A DNA stretch of 63,560 nucleotides, taken from contig NZ_MSZX01000024.1 in NCBI RefSeq assembly GCF_002021565.1, positions 27 to 63,586 of the forward strand, written 5' to 3'. The DNA is from Paenibacillus selenitireducens (GTDB taxonomy: Bacteria > Bacillota > Bacilli > Paenibacillales > Paenibacillaceae). Positions within the stretch are counted from its first letter, which is position 1. Each line of letters begins with the position of its first letter. Of the stretch, positions 43,433 through 52,558 are shown in pieces. The position numbers and the translations under genes were made by a program. The notes under the pieces are model-generated. The model had not been told where the DNA came from, ran no database searches, and was given only the letters and a program-made list of their open reading frames with translations.

Positions 43433-44672
43433 GATGATGAAAAACACCGAGTTGAAAAGCAATATGATCATACTCGCCGTATTGTTAGTTCTATATATAA
43501 CATATCAGTTCATTACACATCAGCAGTTTTATCATCAATTGAAGGCAGATTCGATTACAACTTGGGGTGAAATTACGGCTAGATTGGTTGAGCAAAATCC
43601 CAACAATGAAGCGGAAATTATGAAAGTGCTAACAAGTCATTCTGCAGATGCGAGTATGTATCAGGAAAAAGGAAGAGAGATCTTTAGGCAATATGGAATT
43701 TATGAAGATTTGGAATCAGAGCTTTTTCCGGTTTTAAACAACCATATCGCTGGCCATAATCAATCAATTTTGTGGGGACTATTGATTCTCGGATTTATGT
43801 TGTTTGGGACAAGCTATTGGCAATACAAGATGATCTTCCGTAATATTAGGCAACTTACTTCCGCCGCAAAAAGAATAATTGAGGGGGATTACTCGGTTGT
43901 CATCAATGAAAATAAAGAAGGGGATCTCGCCAAATTAGCGATTTCTTTTCGATCCATGAAAGATATGATTCGAAAAAGCATGCAGGATCTGTTGGAAGAG
44001 AAAAAGTTTTTAGGACAAATGCTGCAGGATATATCCCATCAATTAAAAACACCCCTATCAACGATATCCATCTACAACGAAATGATGTTGAATGAAAACT
44101 TACCCCGCCAGCAGCAAGTGCAACTATTAGAAAATAATGATGTTCAAATATCCAGAATGAATGTTTTGATTCAAAATTTGTTGAAAGTAGCGAAAATCGA
44201 TGCAAGAGCCATATCATTCGATAAAGAACGAGCAAATTTGGTGGAAACCATTGAGGAAGTAGTGGACCGTTTGGCAAGTATGATCCGTGAGCATCATATC
44301 ATGATTGACTGGGATGCACCAAAGGAAGTCGTCGTTGCTCACGATAAAATGTGGATGCAAGAAGCGGTGTTGAACCTGCTGAAGAATGCGATTGAGCATT
44401 CCAAACCCGGCGGCAATATCATCATTCGAGTCAATGATACACCGATTTATACGGAACTGGTGATTCAAGATTTTGGGGAAGGGATTGAAGCCCAGGAACT
44501 GCTGCATATCTTTGATCGATTCTACAAAGCAAGCGGTTCTAAAAAACATGATTCGGCAGGAATTGGCTTGGCGCTTACCAAAGCCATTATCGAATCACAT
44601 CAAGCCATGATTAAAGTCGAGAGTGAGAAAAATGCCTATACAAAATTTACGGTTACCTTCATAAAATTTTAA
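43425..44672 (+). CDS. Sensor histidine kinase
   Basis: 415 aa from GTG 43425, 8 bases after AAGGA (ATG 43434 is the alternative). Two membrane helices at about 12-30 and 118-140 enclose a short extracytoplasmic loop of some 85 residues. HAMP-like linker, H-box QDISHQLKTPLSTISIYNEMM, N-box NLLKNAIEHS, G-boxes FGEGIEAQEL and SAGIGLALTKAI. Cognate regulator overlaps it upstream. The short sensor loop favours sensing through the neighbouring ABC transporter rather than direct ligand binding. Confidence 0.9.
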   Translation: MNKMMKNTELKSNMIILAVLLVLYITYQFITHQQFYHQLKADSITTWGEITARLVEQNPNNEAEIMKVLTSHSADASMYQEKGREIFRQYGIYEDLESELFPVLNNHIAGHNQSILWGLLILGFMLFGTSYWQYKMIFRNIRQLTSAAKRIIEGDYSVVINENKEGDLAKLAISFRSMKDMIRKSMQDLLEEKKFLGQMLQDISHQLKTPLSTISIYNEMMLNENLPRQQQVQLLENNDVQISRMNVLIQNLLKVAKIDARAISFDKERANLVETIEEVVDRLASMIREHHIMIDWDAPKEVVVAHDKMWMQEAVLNLLKNAIEHSKPGGNIIIRVNDTPIYTELVIQDFGEGIEAQELLHIFDRFYKASGSKKHDSAGIGLALTKAIIESHQAMIKVESEKNAYTKFTVTFIKF

Positions 44673-44809
44673 TTTAATGAGTGCCAGATATCTATCAACA
44701 TTTTCAGTCAGAGTTTAATAAATCTATTACCGGTTTCCAACATAAGAGATGATAGTGTTACAATAATATGGAGTGATGACACATTTGACGAATTAGGAGA
44801 TTTCTATCT

Positions 44810-45466
44810 ATGCAAAAAAAGATTTTGATCGTTGAAGACGATATCCATATTTCCAAAATCATTAAGATGAATCTCAACATCGTGAACTACATGACGACTG
44901 AAGTGTACGACGGCTTGGCGGCGCTGGAGGCGGTAAAGCAGGAGAAGTTCGATCTCATCCTGCTCGACGTCATGATTCCGCTGCTCGACGGGTTTGCTTT
45001 GATGGAAAAAATTCAACCCTACCGCATACCAGTCATTTTCCTGACGGCAAAAAACTCGGTTTACGACAAAGTCAATGGACTGAAGCTGGGGGCCGACGAC
45101 TACATGGTCAAGCCCTTCGAAGCGATTGAGCTGCTGGCCCGCATTGAGACCGTGCTGCGCAGATACGGCAAAGAAGAACAGGTGATGATGATACAGCATG
45201 TCCGAGTAGATCTGGACAAACGGGAAGTAACCCTGCATGGGGAGCCTGTTGAGCTGACGCCGAAAGAATACGACTTGCTTGTGGTGTTGTTGAAGAATAA
45301 GAATATTGCCCTCTCTAGAGAACAGTTCCTCGATAAAGTATGGGGCAGCGATTATTACGGAGAGACCCGAACGGTAGACATGCATATCAAGTCGGTGCGT
45401 AAGAAGCTTCAGCTGCAGGATCATATTAAGACCATTTACAAAATTGGTTACCGGCTGGAGGATTGA
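44810..45466 (+). CDS. OmpR-family response regulator of the envelope locus
   Basis: 218 aa; TAGGAG precedes ATG 44810. Receiver with VEDDIHIS, phospho-acceptor in LILLDVMIPLLDG, Thr in FLTAKN, Lys in MVKPF; winged helix with LTPKEYDLLVVLLKNKNIALSREQFLDKVWG and IYKIGYRLE. The kinase begins 3 bp downstream. It heads the same-strand run 44810-55504 and is the natural regulator of the duplicated promoter segment at 47747 and 52392. Confidence 0.93.
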   Translation: MQKKILIVEDDIHISKIIKMNLNIVNYMTTEVYDGLAALEAVKQEKFDLILLDVMIPLLDGFALMEKIQPYRIPVIFLTAKNSVYDKVNGLKLGADDYMVKPFEAIELLARIETVLRRYGKEEQVMMIQHVRVDLDKREVTLHGEPVELTPKEYDLLVVLLKNKNIALSREQFLDKVWGSDYYGETRTVDMHIKSVRKKLQLQDHIKTIYKIGYRLED

Positions 45467-45469
45467 GCC

Positions 45470-46915
45470 ATGAAATTTTGGCATAAGATCTCATTGTTTT
45501 CTTTTCTAGTCTTCGTCGTCATCTTTAATGCAGCATCGATCCTGGTGATCGAACGAAGCCATAACAAGATCCTGTCGCAGGAAATCAACAGTGCCTTAAG
45601 CCAGAATATGAGCATTCATTCAAGTATCGACGCGATTGTTCCGATTCTTCGAATCTATGATTCGCTTGATTATGAGAAGACGGTATTAACCAATGTCGCC
45701 AAGGAATTCGTAGAGAAGAATCGCGATCAACAGGTTTATATGGATATTACGAATGATAAGAATCAGTCGATCTACAGCAATGTTGATTTTAAGATGCCGA
45801 TCCATCGTGAAGAACTCAGCAAGCTGGCTATGGATGAGATTCATTATATTATTCGAGATATCGATCAGCGTACGATCCTGTTCACCTCGAATATTACAGA
45901 TATTCATCATAAAAGCTATGTCTTCACCTACATGAAAGACGTAACTTCCTTGTACGCGGATCGCTTGGAGCAGTATCGCTTCTTCGCCAAAGTAGATATT
46001 GCCGCCTGTTTCCTCTATATGTTGATCATGCTCTTCGTTAGCAGAGGGCTGACAAAGCCGATTGATCGGTTGAATCGGACGGCTCAAGTGATTGCGCAGG
46101 GAGGATTTTCGGAACGCGTCCCATTGAAATCGAAGGATGAGATTGGTGTTCTGGCTCGTAATTTTAATGAAATGGCTGCGGTTGTTGAGGATAAGATTCA
46201 AGACTTGGAGCGGCACAATCAAGAGAAGCAGCGATTCATCGATAATTTTACCCATGAATTAAAGACGCCTTTGACATCGATTATCGGTTATGCCAATTTC
46301 CTGCGAACGACGAAATATAACGAAGAACGATTCCTCGACGGTCTGGATGTTATTTATACAGAAGGGAAGCGATTAGAGTCGCTGTCGCATAAGCTGATGG
46401 ACTTGATTTCGTTGCAAGAGGGCCGCGGTCAGATGGAAGAACAAGACCTAGGATCAATCATCGGCGAAATGAAACCGGCACTTGAGATGATGGCGAAGGA
46501 GAAGCAGATTGATATCGTCCTTGATTGTGATGAAGGCGGCAGGCTGCTGCTGGACAAGGATCTGATCAAAGTACTGATCTTCAATCTCGTAGATAATGCG
46601 TTGAAGGCTTCAGCCTTACAGCAGAGCATTACGATCCGGCTTTTCAGCCAGAATGATCAATATGTACTGGAAGTGATGGATCAAGGGATGGGTATCTCTG
46701 AAGCGCATCGTGACAAAATATTCGAGCCGTTCTATATGGCAGATAAAGCAAGAACGCGTGACAATCAGGGGGCGGGACTAGGACTCTCTATTTGTCAGCG
46801 TGTAGCAAGGATGCACCATGCCGTCATCGAAGTCGCGAGTGAAGAAAATGAGGGCACGACGATTCGAGTTATTTTCGAACCTGTTTATCCGAAAGGCGGG
46901 GGAGTTCATGAATAA
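45470..46915 (+). CDS. Sensor histidine kinase of the envelope locus
   Basis: 481 aa. Membrane helices at about 8-28 and 175-195 bound an extracytoplasmic domain of about 145 residues. HAMP (TKPIDRLNRTAQVIAQGGFSE ... DEIGVLARNFNEMA), H-box FIDNFTHELKTPLTSIIGYANFL, N-box NLVDNALKAS, G-boxes DQGMGISE and GAGLGLSICQRVA. GGAGG precedes ATG 45470. The last 8 bp overlap the lipoprotein gene start, so regulator, kinase and lipoprotein form one transcript. Confidence 0.93.
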   Translation: MKFWHKISLFSFLVFVVIFNAASILVIERSHNKILSQEINSALSQNMSIHSSIDAIVPILRIYDSLDYEKTVLTNVAKEFVEKNRDQQVYMDITNDKNQSIYSNVDFKMPIHREELSKLAMDEIHYIIRDIDQRTILFTSNITDIHHKSYVFTYMKDVTSLYADRLEQYRFFAKVDIAACFLYMLIMLFVSRGLTKPIDRLNRTAQVIAQGGFSERVPLKSKDEIGVLARNFNEMAAVVEDKIQDLERHNQEKQRFIDNFTHELKTPLTSIIGYANFLRTTKYNEERFLDGLDVIYTEGKRLESLSHKLMDLISLQEGRGQMEEQDLGSIIGEMKPALEMMAKEKQIDIVLDCDEGGRLLLDKDLIKVLIFNLVDNALKASALQQSITIRLFSQNDQYVLEVMDQGMGISEAHRDKIFEPFYMADKARTRDNQGAGLGLSICQRVARMHHAVIEVASEENEGTTIRVIFEPVYPKGGGVHE

Positions 46916-47675
46916 GCTCATTCGAATGGTCATCGGTGCAGCATTCCTAATGATGTCGCTGACGGGTTGCGAAGGCATATTCAACGGCATTGCCAAAGAT
47001 AAGGTGATAGTAAAGAAAATAACGAAAGAGCCGAATAAGAACGAAGTACAGTATGAAGGCGTGTTGTCGCAGGATGCGGTGAAGACCGTCAGTCTGAATG
47101 CGGTTAATAAATACTACGATACGAAATTAACGATCGATGAAGTTCAATTTGGCGAGTTGCTTGCGGTAGACCAAGTGAAGCTGAAAGACCTGCTGGATCG
47201 AGTGGAAAAGAAATATAAGAGTCACCCGCGCGTGAGGGAGATGTTCACATTTAAGATGGACGCTGAAGCAGAGCTGAAAAAAATTCCGAGCGGTTTATTC
47301 TATGTTACCTTGATTCATGATGCTGGTTTTAGGGAAGCTTTTGATATCGTTATTAATGCGAGTGATGGCGAGGTGCTTCGAATCAATCATGTCGAGCAGT
47401 CCCCTGTTGTATACAACGATGTCATTTCAGATCCGCTTATGGATGAAATACATGAGGTGGCGAACCGTTTTATTCAGGAGAAAATGAATGAACCATTATC
47501 GCAGTTGACCTTCGATAAGAAACAGATTCGGTGGGACTATAGACCGGAAGTGTATTACTTGAGCAAGACGAATCAAATGATAAAATATAGTGTTCAAGTT
47601 CAAATGGGAACGAAGCAAGTGGCGGGATTCAGTAAAGACGTGATGGCGCTCCTACAATATTATACAGAGTCGTAA
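46908..47675 (+). CDS. Lipoprotein coupled to the sensor kinase
   Basis: 255 aa from ATG 46908 after GGCGGGGGAG; the longer frame start is inside the kinase gene. Signal peptide with lipobox LTGC (Cys about 20). The mature part has two similar halves (NAVNKYYDTKLTIDEVQFGE ... and VANRFIQEKMNEPLSQLTFD) with PepSY-like strands (VTLIHDAGFREAFDIVINASDGEVLRI). Overlap with the kinase suggests it is an accessory sensor or an inhibitor of it at the membrane. The family is not firmly recognised. It ends at a clear terminator, which separates it from the first solute-binding protein. Confidence 0.75.
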   Translation: MNKLIRMVIGAAFLMMSLTGCEGIFNGIAKDKVIVKKITKEPNKNEVQYEGVLSQDAVKTVSLNAVNKYYDTKLTIDEVQFGELLAVDQVKLKDLLDRVEKKYKSHPRVREMFTFKMDAEAELKKIPSGLFYVTLIHDAGFREAFDIVINASDGEVLRINHVEQSPVVYNDVISDPLMDEIHEVANRFIQEKMNEPLSQLTFDKKQIRWDYRPEVYYLSKTNQMIKYSVQVQMGTKQVAGFSKDVMALLQYYTES

Positions 47676-47690
47676 ATCTACAGATATTTG

Positions 47691-47718
47691 GCCAGCTGCA
47701 CCTGCAGCTGGTCTTTTT
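47691..47718 (+). terminator. Terminator after the lipoprotein gene
   Basis: CCAGCTGC/GCAGCTGG stem with 4-base loop and TCTTTTT; a diverged copy is at 52338-52365. Confidence 0.85.
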
Positions 47719-47746
47719 GTGTGCGATTTGTTCGCTTGAATCTAAA

Positions 47747-47811
47747 TTTTACAACTTCTATACAAGTCCATCTTACTTACCATATATTCGCCTACTACAC
47801 TTGGGTACATG
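47747..47811 (+). promoter_or_regulatory. Duplicated promoter region of the solute-binding gene
   Basis: TTTTACAACTTCTATACAAG ... CATATATTCGCCTACTACAC; about 80 percent identical by eye to 52392-52450. The half-repeats ACAACTT and ACAAGT may be the regulator site. It lies 35-100 bp before the solute-binding gene. Confidence 0.5.
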
Positions 47812-47845
47812 GCATAGTAAGTTCATAAGGGAAAGGAAGAATGAA

Positions 47846-49237
47846 ATGAAAAAAACGATATTCATGATGTTAACGATCCTACTAATCATTTCGGTCTCGG
47901 CATGCAGCGACCCTACCGGTAAGGGAGAGGCACAAAGCGAAAATAAGAAAACAGAAGACCTAAAAGAGAAGGATACGCCGGATTTGAAATTGGACGGGGA
48001 GAAAAAAACGATCGTGTTCTCCACCTATTTTCCAGATGAGTTTTTTGAGCAGGCAAAGAAGAAGTATGAAGCCAAACATCCGAATATTACGATTGATCTC
48101 AGATATGTCGAGAGTGATGACGCCCATGGCGAAGCGGATAGCGAGAAGTTCATCAAGACGGCGAATACAGCCATGTTGTCGGGCAAGGGACCTGATCTGA
48201 TTGAAATGGATATTTTGCCGATGGGGAGCTATGTGAACAAACAATTGTTAGTCAATATGAGTGAGATGATGGAACACGACCCGTCTTTTCTGAGAGATCA
48301 ATATTTCACAAACATCCTGGACGCAGTTACATTGAACGGCGGGATCTATGGCATGCCTATGAACTTCTTCCTGTACGGTCTTGTAGGCAATGAAACGGTG
48401 ATCGATAAAAGCGGTGTGAAGATCGATGATAAAAATTGGAACTGGAGTCAATTCGTCGACGTGGCCAAAGAACTAAAGAACGCAAATTCTGCCAAGAACC
48501 AATCGGCCTTATTAAGCGAACCACATTATTTATTAAATGAAATGGTTCATGATCAATATGCGACCTTTGTAGATCAGGCTAAGGGGGAAGCCAGTTTCGA
48601 TTCACAAGGGTTTACGGCCCTGCTGCAACAAGTGAAATCATTATTCGATGAACAGGTGGCTTCGGAGACCGCCCCACGCTCGATATTCTGGAACACGTCG
48701 ATTGTCTCCCCTGCGGACTACATTCGAATGATGAAGCAGAGTGAACACTATGGGAAGGGATATGAATTTACGTCCAAGCTGTACGCCAAACCTCATGCAG
48801 ACGGCAAGGAAGCGGGAGGATATTTCAGAACTTATAAAACAATCGGGATGAATGCTAAATCCGAGGTTAAAGCCGAAGCATGGGATTTCATCAAATTTAT
48901 GTTGTCGGATGAAGTACAAGCCCAAGCAGGCAGCGCGGGTTTCCCATTAAATAAGAACGTCTATCAGAAGCAAGTGCAGCAGCTGCTACAGGAAGGCAAG
49001 GTCATATCGGATCAAGAAATGGGACCGCTGAAGGGAATGGTTTTCGACGTGACAGCACAGGATCTTCAAGGATTGGAGCATTTTCTGGCTGAAGCGATCT
49101 ATCCGGTGGAGTTCAGACCTTCCAAGATCGACGAGATCATTACGAATGAATCGAAGGCCTTCTTCAGTGGACAGAAGTCAGCCGAAGCCGTGGCCAAGTT
49201 AATTCAGAATCGAGTGACGACTTTCTTGAATGAATAA
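47846..49237 (+). CDS. Solute-binding lipoprotein 1 (sugar-type ABC)
   Basis: 463 aa from ATG 47846. Lipobox SVSAC, Cys20. Family 1 extracellular solute-binding protein: TIVFSTYFPDEFFEQAKKKYE ... IDLRYVES, the signature TAMLSGKGPDLIEMD, NGGIYGMPMNFFLYG and C-terminal AWDFIKFMLSDEVQAQ. It would capture a carbohydrate or similar solute outside the membrane for the permeases at 52559 and 53470. A paralogue of the same length lies at 50895; their last 65 bp are nearly identical at DNA level. The ligand is unknown; the neighbours point to a cell-wall fragment. Confidence 0.9.
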   Translation: MKKTIFMMLTILLIISVSACSDPTGKGEAQSENKKTEDLKEKDTPDLKLDGEKKTIVFSTYFPDEFFEQAKKKYEAKHPNITIDLRYVESDDAHGEADSEKFIKTANTAMLSGKGPDLIEMDILPMGSYVNKQLLVNMSEMMEHDPSFLRDQYFTNILDAVTLNGGIYGMPMNFFLYGLVGNETVIDKSGVKIDDKNWNWSQFVDVAKELKNANSAKNQSALLSEPHYLLNEMVHDQYATFVDQAKGEASFDSQGFTALLQQVKSLFDEQVASETAPRSIFWNTSIVSPADYIRMMKQSEHYGKGYEFTSKLYAKPHADGKEAGGYFRTYKTIGMNAKSEVKAEAWDFIKFMLSDEVQAQAGSAGFPLNKNVYQKQVQQLLQEGKVISDQEMGPLKGMVFDVTAQDLQGLEHFLAEAIYPVEFRPSKIDEIITNESKAFFSGQKSAEAVAKLIQNRVTTFLNE

Positions 49238-49266
49238 CCAGCTATACAGAGAGGTCTGGATCAATA

Positions 49267-50114
49267 ATGATAGCATCACGACATAACAACAAAACAATAA
49301 GGAAGAAAAGGGCAAGAAGAGTAGGGCTTATGTTAGCAACTTTGTCTCTAATGATCTTTTTCATAGGGAAATTGACTTCTGATCCCGATGAAAGTGTAGC
49401 TGAAGAGAGTATCCATCCCGTTGCTACTATGGTAATCGAACAAAGTAACATACAAGATACCGTACAACCAGAAAAACAAAAAAGACCGGATGGAAAGCCA
49501 ATAGGAAAAGTTGTTTACCTAACATTTGATGATGGCCCTAGTATACTAACGAATCAATTCTTAGATGTATTAAAAGAGCAAGATGTAAAAGCAACATTTT
49601 TATGCAGGGAAGTAATCTACAAAAAACCAATTTACAAGAGAGAGTAAAGCGGGCAACAAAAGAAGGCCATTATGTTGGTGCACATAGTATGACACATATT
49701 TTTGAAAGGCTTTATGATCAGGGGCAGTTTGTACCAGAGATGAACGAAACATTAGCTCTTATTCAGGAAATTACAGGTACGAATCCTAAGTTGGTTCGTC
49801 CACCTTATGGTTCAGCACCAGGATTGAAAAGTGAACAGATTCGTAATCAAATTGTAGAGGCAGGAATTAAAATATGGGATTGGACCATTGATTCTAACGA
49901 CTGGGGGTTACAAGATAATCCACACCAAATTGTAGAAAATGTTAAAAAGGGAACTAAACACGACGTAGAAGTCGTTCTCATGCATGAAAAATCACAAACA
50001 TTACAAGTGCTTTCAGAAATAATTTCATTTTATAGGGAAAAAGGATATGCGTTCGGTGTGTATAGTGACGCTGACCATTTCAATCTTAATTTCTATCAAG
50101 ATAAATATCTATAA
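49267..50114 (+). pseudogene. Polysaccharide deacetylase, frameshifted in a T-run
   Basis: NodB-type deacetylase split over two frames. First part 49267-49647: membrane anchor (about 20-38), linker and VVYLTFDDGPSIL (metal/catalytic DD). Second part resumes at about 49602: MQGSNLQKTNLQERV, HSMTH (metal-binding H...H), RPPYG, WDWTIDSNDW and VVLMHEK. Homologous proteins read KATFFMQG; here five T's (49597-49601) give KATFL and a stop, so one T is missing. This is a slipped-strand loss, a sequencing error or a phase-variable switch. More AT-rich than the flanking genes, suggesting later insertion between SBP1 and amidase. Confidence 0.85.
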
Positions 50115-50147
50115 TCATCCAATGAGAAACTTCGGAATGGGGACAGC

Positions 50148-50873
50148 ATGAAAAGGATAAGGAGAAAACAGCTTCAACGCCGCCAAACGATATTTATGAT
50201 AAGCATCGTTGTTTTTATGGGAATGGTCTGGTCAATCTATGCGGTATCATCTACGATTTCGGGGAATCAAATCACAACTTCGGCGGAGTCGACCGTTTCG
50301 CCGAATAAGAATATGGCAACGCCGAACAAACGCTACAAAATTGTGATTGATGCAGGGCATGGAGGCAAGGATCCCGGTGCGGAAGGGGTAAGCGGGAACC
50401 ACGAGCGATCTTACACCTTAGCGCTGTCTACGAAGGTATACGAATTGCTCCAGCAGGAGCCGATGTTCGAGCCGCACAGCACACGTACGGATGACACCTT
50501 TGTCAACCTGGAGGATCGCGCCCATATTGCAAATGATCTTGACGCGGACGCATTTGTCTCCATTCATGGGAACACATTCAGTGACCCGGATGTATCTGGC
50601 ACAGAAACGTATTATTATACGGACGAAAGTCTATTATTCGCAAGCAAGGTGCACGAACAACTGGCAGAGGCTACGGGGTTCAAGGACCGCGGCGTGAAGA
50701 AGGAAGGCTGGGAGGTGCTGAAGCTCAGCAATAATCTCGCGATTTTACTGGAGATTGGTTTCCTCACGAACCCCAGCGATGAAACGAATATGCTCAGTGA
50801 AATGCATCAGAATCAAACCGCCGAAGCCATTGTAAGTGGAATTAAAAAGTATTTCCTGGATAGAGAAGGTTAG
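50148..50873 (+). CDS. N-acetylmuramoyl-L-alanine amidase (Amidase_3)
   Basis: 241 aa with N-terminal anchor (about 14-35), GGGGA before ATG 50148. Amidase_3 zinc enzyme: IDAGHGGKDPGAEG (His ligand), NHERSYTLALS (Glu), VSIHGNTF (His) and catalytic Glu in AILLEIGFLTNPSDETNM. It cuts the bond between MurNAc and the stem peptide. No wall-binding repeats. It lies between two solute-binding lipoproteins, so the released muropeptide or glycan could be the ligand. A short piece of its 3' end (TGAAACGAATATGCTCAGTG) recurs at 52478. Confidence 0.93.
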   Translation: MKRIRRKQLQRRQTIFMISIVVFMGMVWSIYAVSSTISGNQITTSAESTVSPNKNMATPNKRYKIVIDAGHGGKDPGAEGVSGNHERSYTLALSTKVYELLQQEPMFEPHSTRTDDTFVNLEDRAHIANDLDADAFVSIHGNTFSDPDVSGTETYYYTDESLLFASKVHEQLAEATGFKDRGVKKEGWEVLKLSNNLAILLEIGFLTNPSDETNMLSEMHQNQTAEAIVSGIKKYFLDREG

Positions 50874-50894
50874 AAAAAGGAAGGAAGAATAAAC

Positions 50895-52286
50895 ATGAAA
50901 AAAATGTTGTCCATGTTACTAACGATTCTACTCATAATCTCTGTCTCTGCTTGTAGTAGCCGTGCGGGTCATGAAATTGTGGCGCAAACACAAAACGAGG
51001 ATAAGACAACAGAACAGCCAATCGAGAAAAGGACAGTAGCAACGAAATCCAATGGTGGAAAGAAAACCATCATGTTCTCTACACTTTATCATTATGAATT
51101 GTTTGAAGAAGCTAAGAAGAAATATGAAGCTAAGTATCCTAACATCACGATTGAACTTAAATACACAAAGAGTGGTGATGGTGCAGAAGGAGCAGCCGCT
51201 CATGAGAAATTCGTCAAAACGACGAACACGGCCATGTTATCAGGTAAAGGTCCTGATATGATTGAAATGGATCAGTTGCCAATCGAGAGCTATGTGAAAA
51301 AGAATTTATTAGCCAATATGAGTGAAATAATAGAGAAAGATCCAACCTTTAAGAAAGAGCAATATTTCAACAACATTCTGGATAATGTTAAGATAAACGG
51401 CGGAATTTATGGGATGCCCTTGGCATTCATTATGTATGGTCAGATCGGGAACGAAACATTGATTGAGAAAAGCGGGGTGAAGTTCGATGACAAGACTTGG
51501 AATTGGAGTCAATATACCGATGTAATCAGACAAGTCATGAAGTTTGGAGATAAAAGCAATTTTGGAGGGTTGTTTGGTTCACCAGATGCTGTATTAAATG
51601 AAATGGTCAAAGAGCAGTACCCCATGTTTGTAGATGAGGTGAATGGAAAGGTGAATTTCGATTCGGATACCTTTACTAAATTACTCAATCAAGTGAAGTC
51701 CTTGTCCGACGAACACATTCTCACGGAAGAATTTCTAGTCCCTCTATTCAACAATGTTTCTATTGTTTCACCCAGACATTATATTAATGACTTAAAACAG
51801 AGTGAGTTTAACCCGAAGGAATATAGATTTAAATCCAAACTGTACACGAAACCACAAGCGAATGGTCAACAAGCTGGAGATTATTTTAGACCTTACATAA
51901 CCATTGGCATCAATGAGAAATCTTCTGTCAAAGACGAAGCATGGGATTTCCTTAAATTTATGTTGTCTGAAGAGATGCAACCAGGCGGTTTCTCATTAAA
52001 TAAAGCCTCATATGAGAAGCAAGTGCAGCAACTATTAAAAGAAGGGAAGGTTAAATCCGATCAACCCGTTGGAGCTATGAAAGGAAAGGTATTCGAGGTA
52101 ACAGCCAAGGATATTCAAGAATTAGATCAATTCCTTTCTGGAGCAATCCATCCCGTTGCATTCAAGCCTTCTAAGGTAGAAGAGATCATTTCAGAAGAAT
52201 CCAAAGCTTATTTCAGTGGACAGAAGTCAGCCGAAGACGTAGGGAAGTTAATTCAAAATAGAGTGACGACTTTCTTGAATGAGTAA
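50895..52286 (+). CDS. Solute-binding lipoprotein 2 (paralogue of 47846)
   Basis: 463 aa; AAGGAAGG before ATG 50895, 21 bp after the amidase. Lipobox SVSAC, Cys20. Same landmarks as the first copy: TIMFSTLYHYELFEEAKKKYE, TAMLSGKGPDMIEMD, NGGIYGMPLAFIMYG, EAWDFLKFMLSEEMQ. Roughly 55-60 percent identical over the whole length by eye, with the 3' end (LIQNRVTTFLNE) almost unchanged in DNA, which suggests duplication followed by divergence of the ligand-binding part, or local gene conversion. It may have a different ligand. Confidence 0.9.
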   Translation: MKKMLSMLLTILLIISVSACSSRAGHEIVAQTQNEDKTTEQPIEKRTVATKSNGGKKTIMFSTLYHYELFEEAKKKYEAKYPNITIELKYTKSGDGAEGAAAHEKFVKTTNTAMLSGKGPDMIEMDQLPIESYVKKNLLANMSEIIEKDPTFKKEQYFNNILDNVKINGGIYGMPLAFIMYGQIGNETLIEKSGVKFDDKTWNWSQYTDVIRQVMKFGDKSNFGGLFGSPDAVLNEMVKEQYPMFVDEVNGKVNFDSDTFTKLLNQVKSLSDEHILTEEFLVPLFNNVSIVSPRHYINDLKQSEFNPKEYRFKSKLYTKPQANGQQAGDYFRPYITIGINEKSSVKDEAWDFLKFMLSEEMQPGGFSLNKASYEKQVQQLLKEGKVKSDQPVGAMKGKVFEVTAKDIQELDQFLSGAIHPVAFKPSKVEEIISEESKAYFSGQKSAEDVGKLIQNRVTTFLNE

Positions 52287-52337
52287 CCCATTTTTGTAAT
52301 GAACCTTGAACGACAATTCAGGTGCCGACAGAATCAA

Positions 52338-52365
52338 GGTCAGCTGCAACCGCAGTTGGCCTTTT
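52338..52365 (+). terminator. Terminator, diverged copy of 47691-47718
   Basis: GGTCAGCTGC/GCAGTTGGCC stem with the same AACC-type loop and TTTT. Confidence 0.7.
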
Positions 52366-52391
52366 AATGCTGTGCTGCTTGTTGAATTCAG

Positions 52392-52506
52392 CTTTTTACA
52401 ACTTCATTACAAGTCCATCTCACTTATTATATATTCGCGTACTACACTGGTAGAAGTACATGCCGTGGCTGTCAACTATGAAACGAATATGCTCAGTGGA
52501 AAGGTT
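52392..52506 (+). repeat. Duplicated promoter segment joined to an amidase 3' scar
   Basis: 52392-52455 is a second copy of the promoter region at 47747-47811. Then ATGAAACGAATATGCTCAGTG (as amidase 50781-50800) followed by GAAAGGTTAG, which matches the amidase stop region (GAAGGTTAG). This is what an internal deletion of a second [promoter - SBP - amidase] unit would leave. It now serves as the leader of the permease genes. Confidence 0.6.
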
Positions 52507-52558
52507 AGAGCGAAAGGTTCATTTTTCGCATTCGAAGTGGATTTAGGAGATGTTAAAC

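Noticed and set aside
45686-46255. 189-codon minus-strand ORF
   Set aside because: Shadow of the sensor kinase at 45470, which has full HAMP and HisKA motifs.
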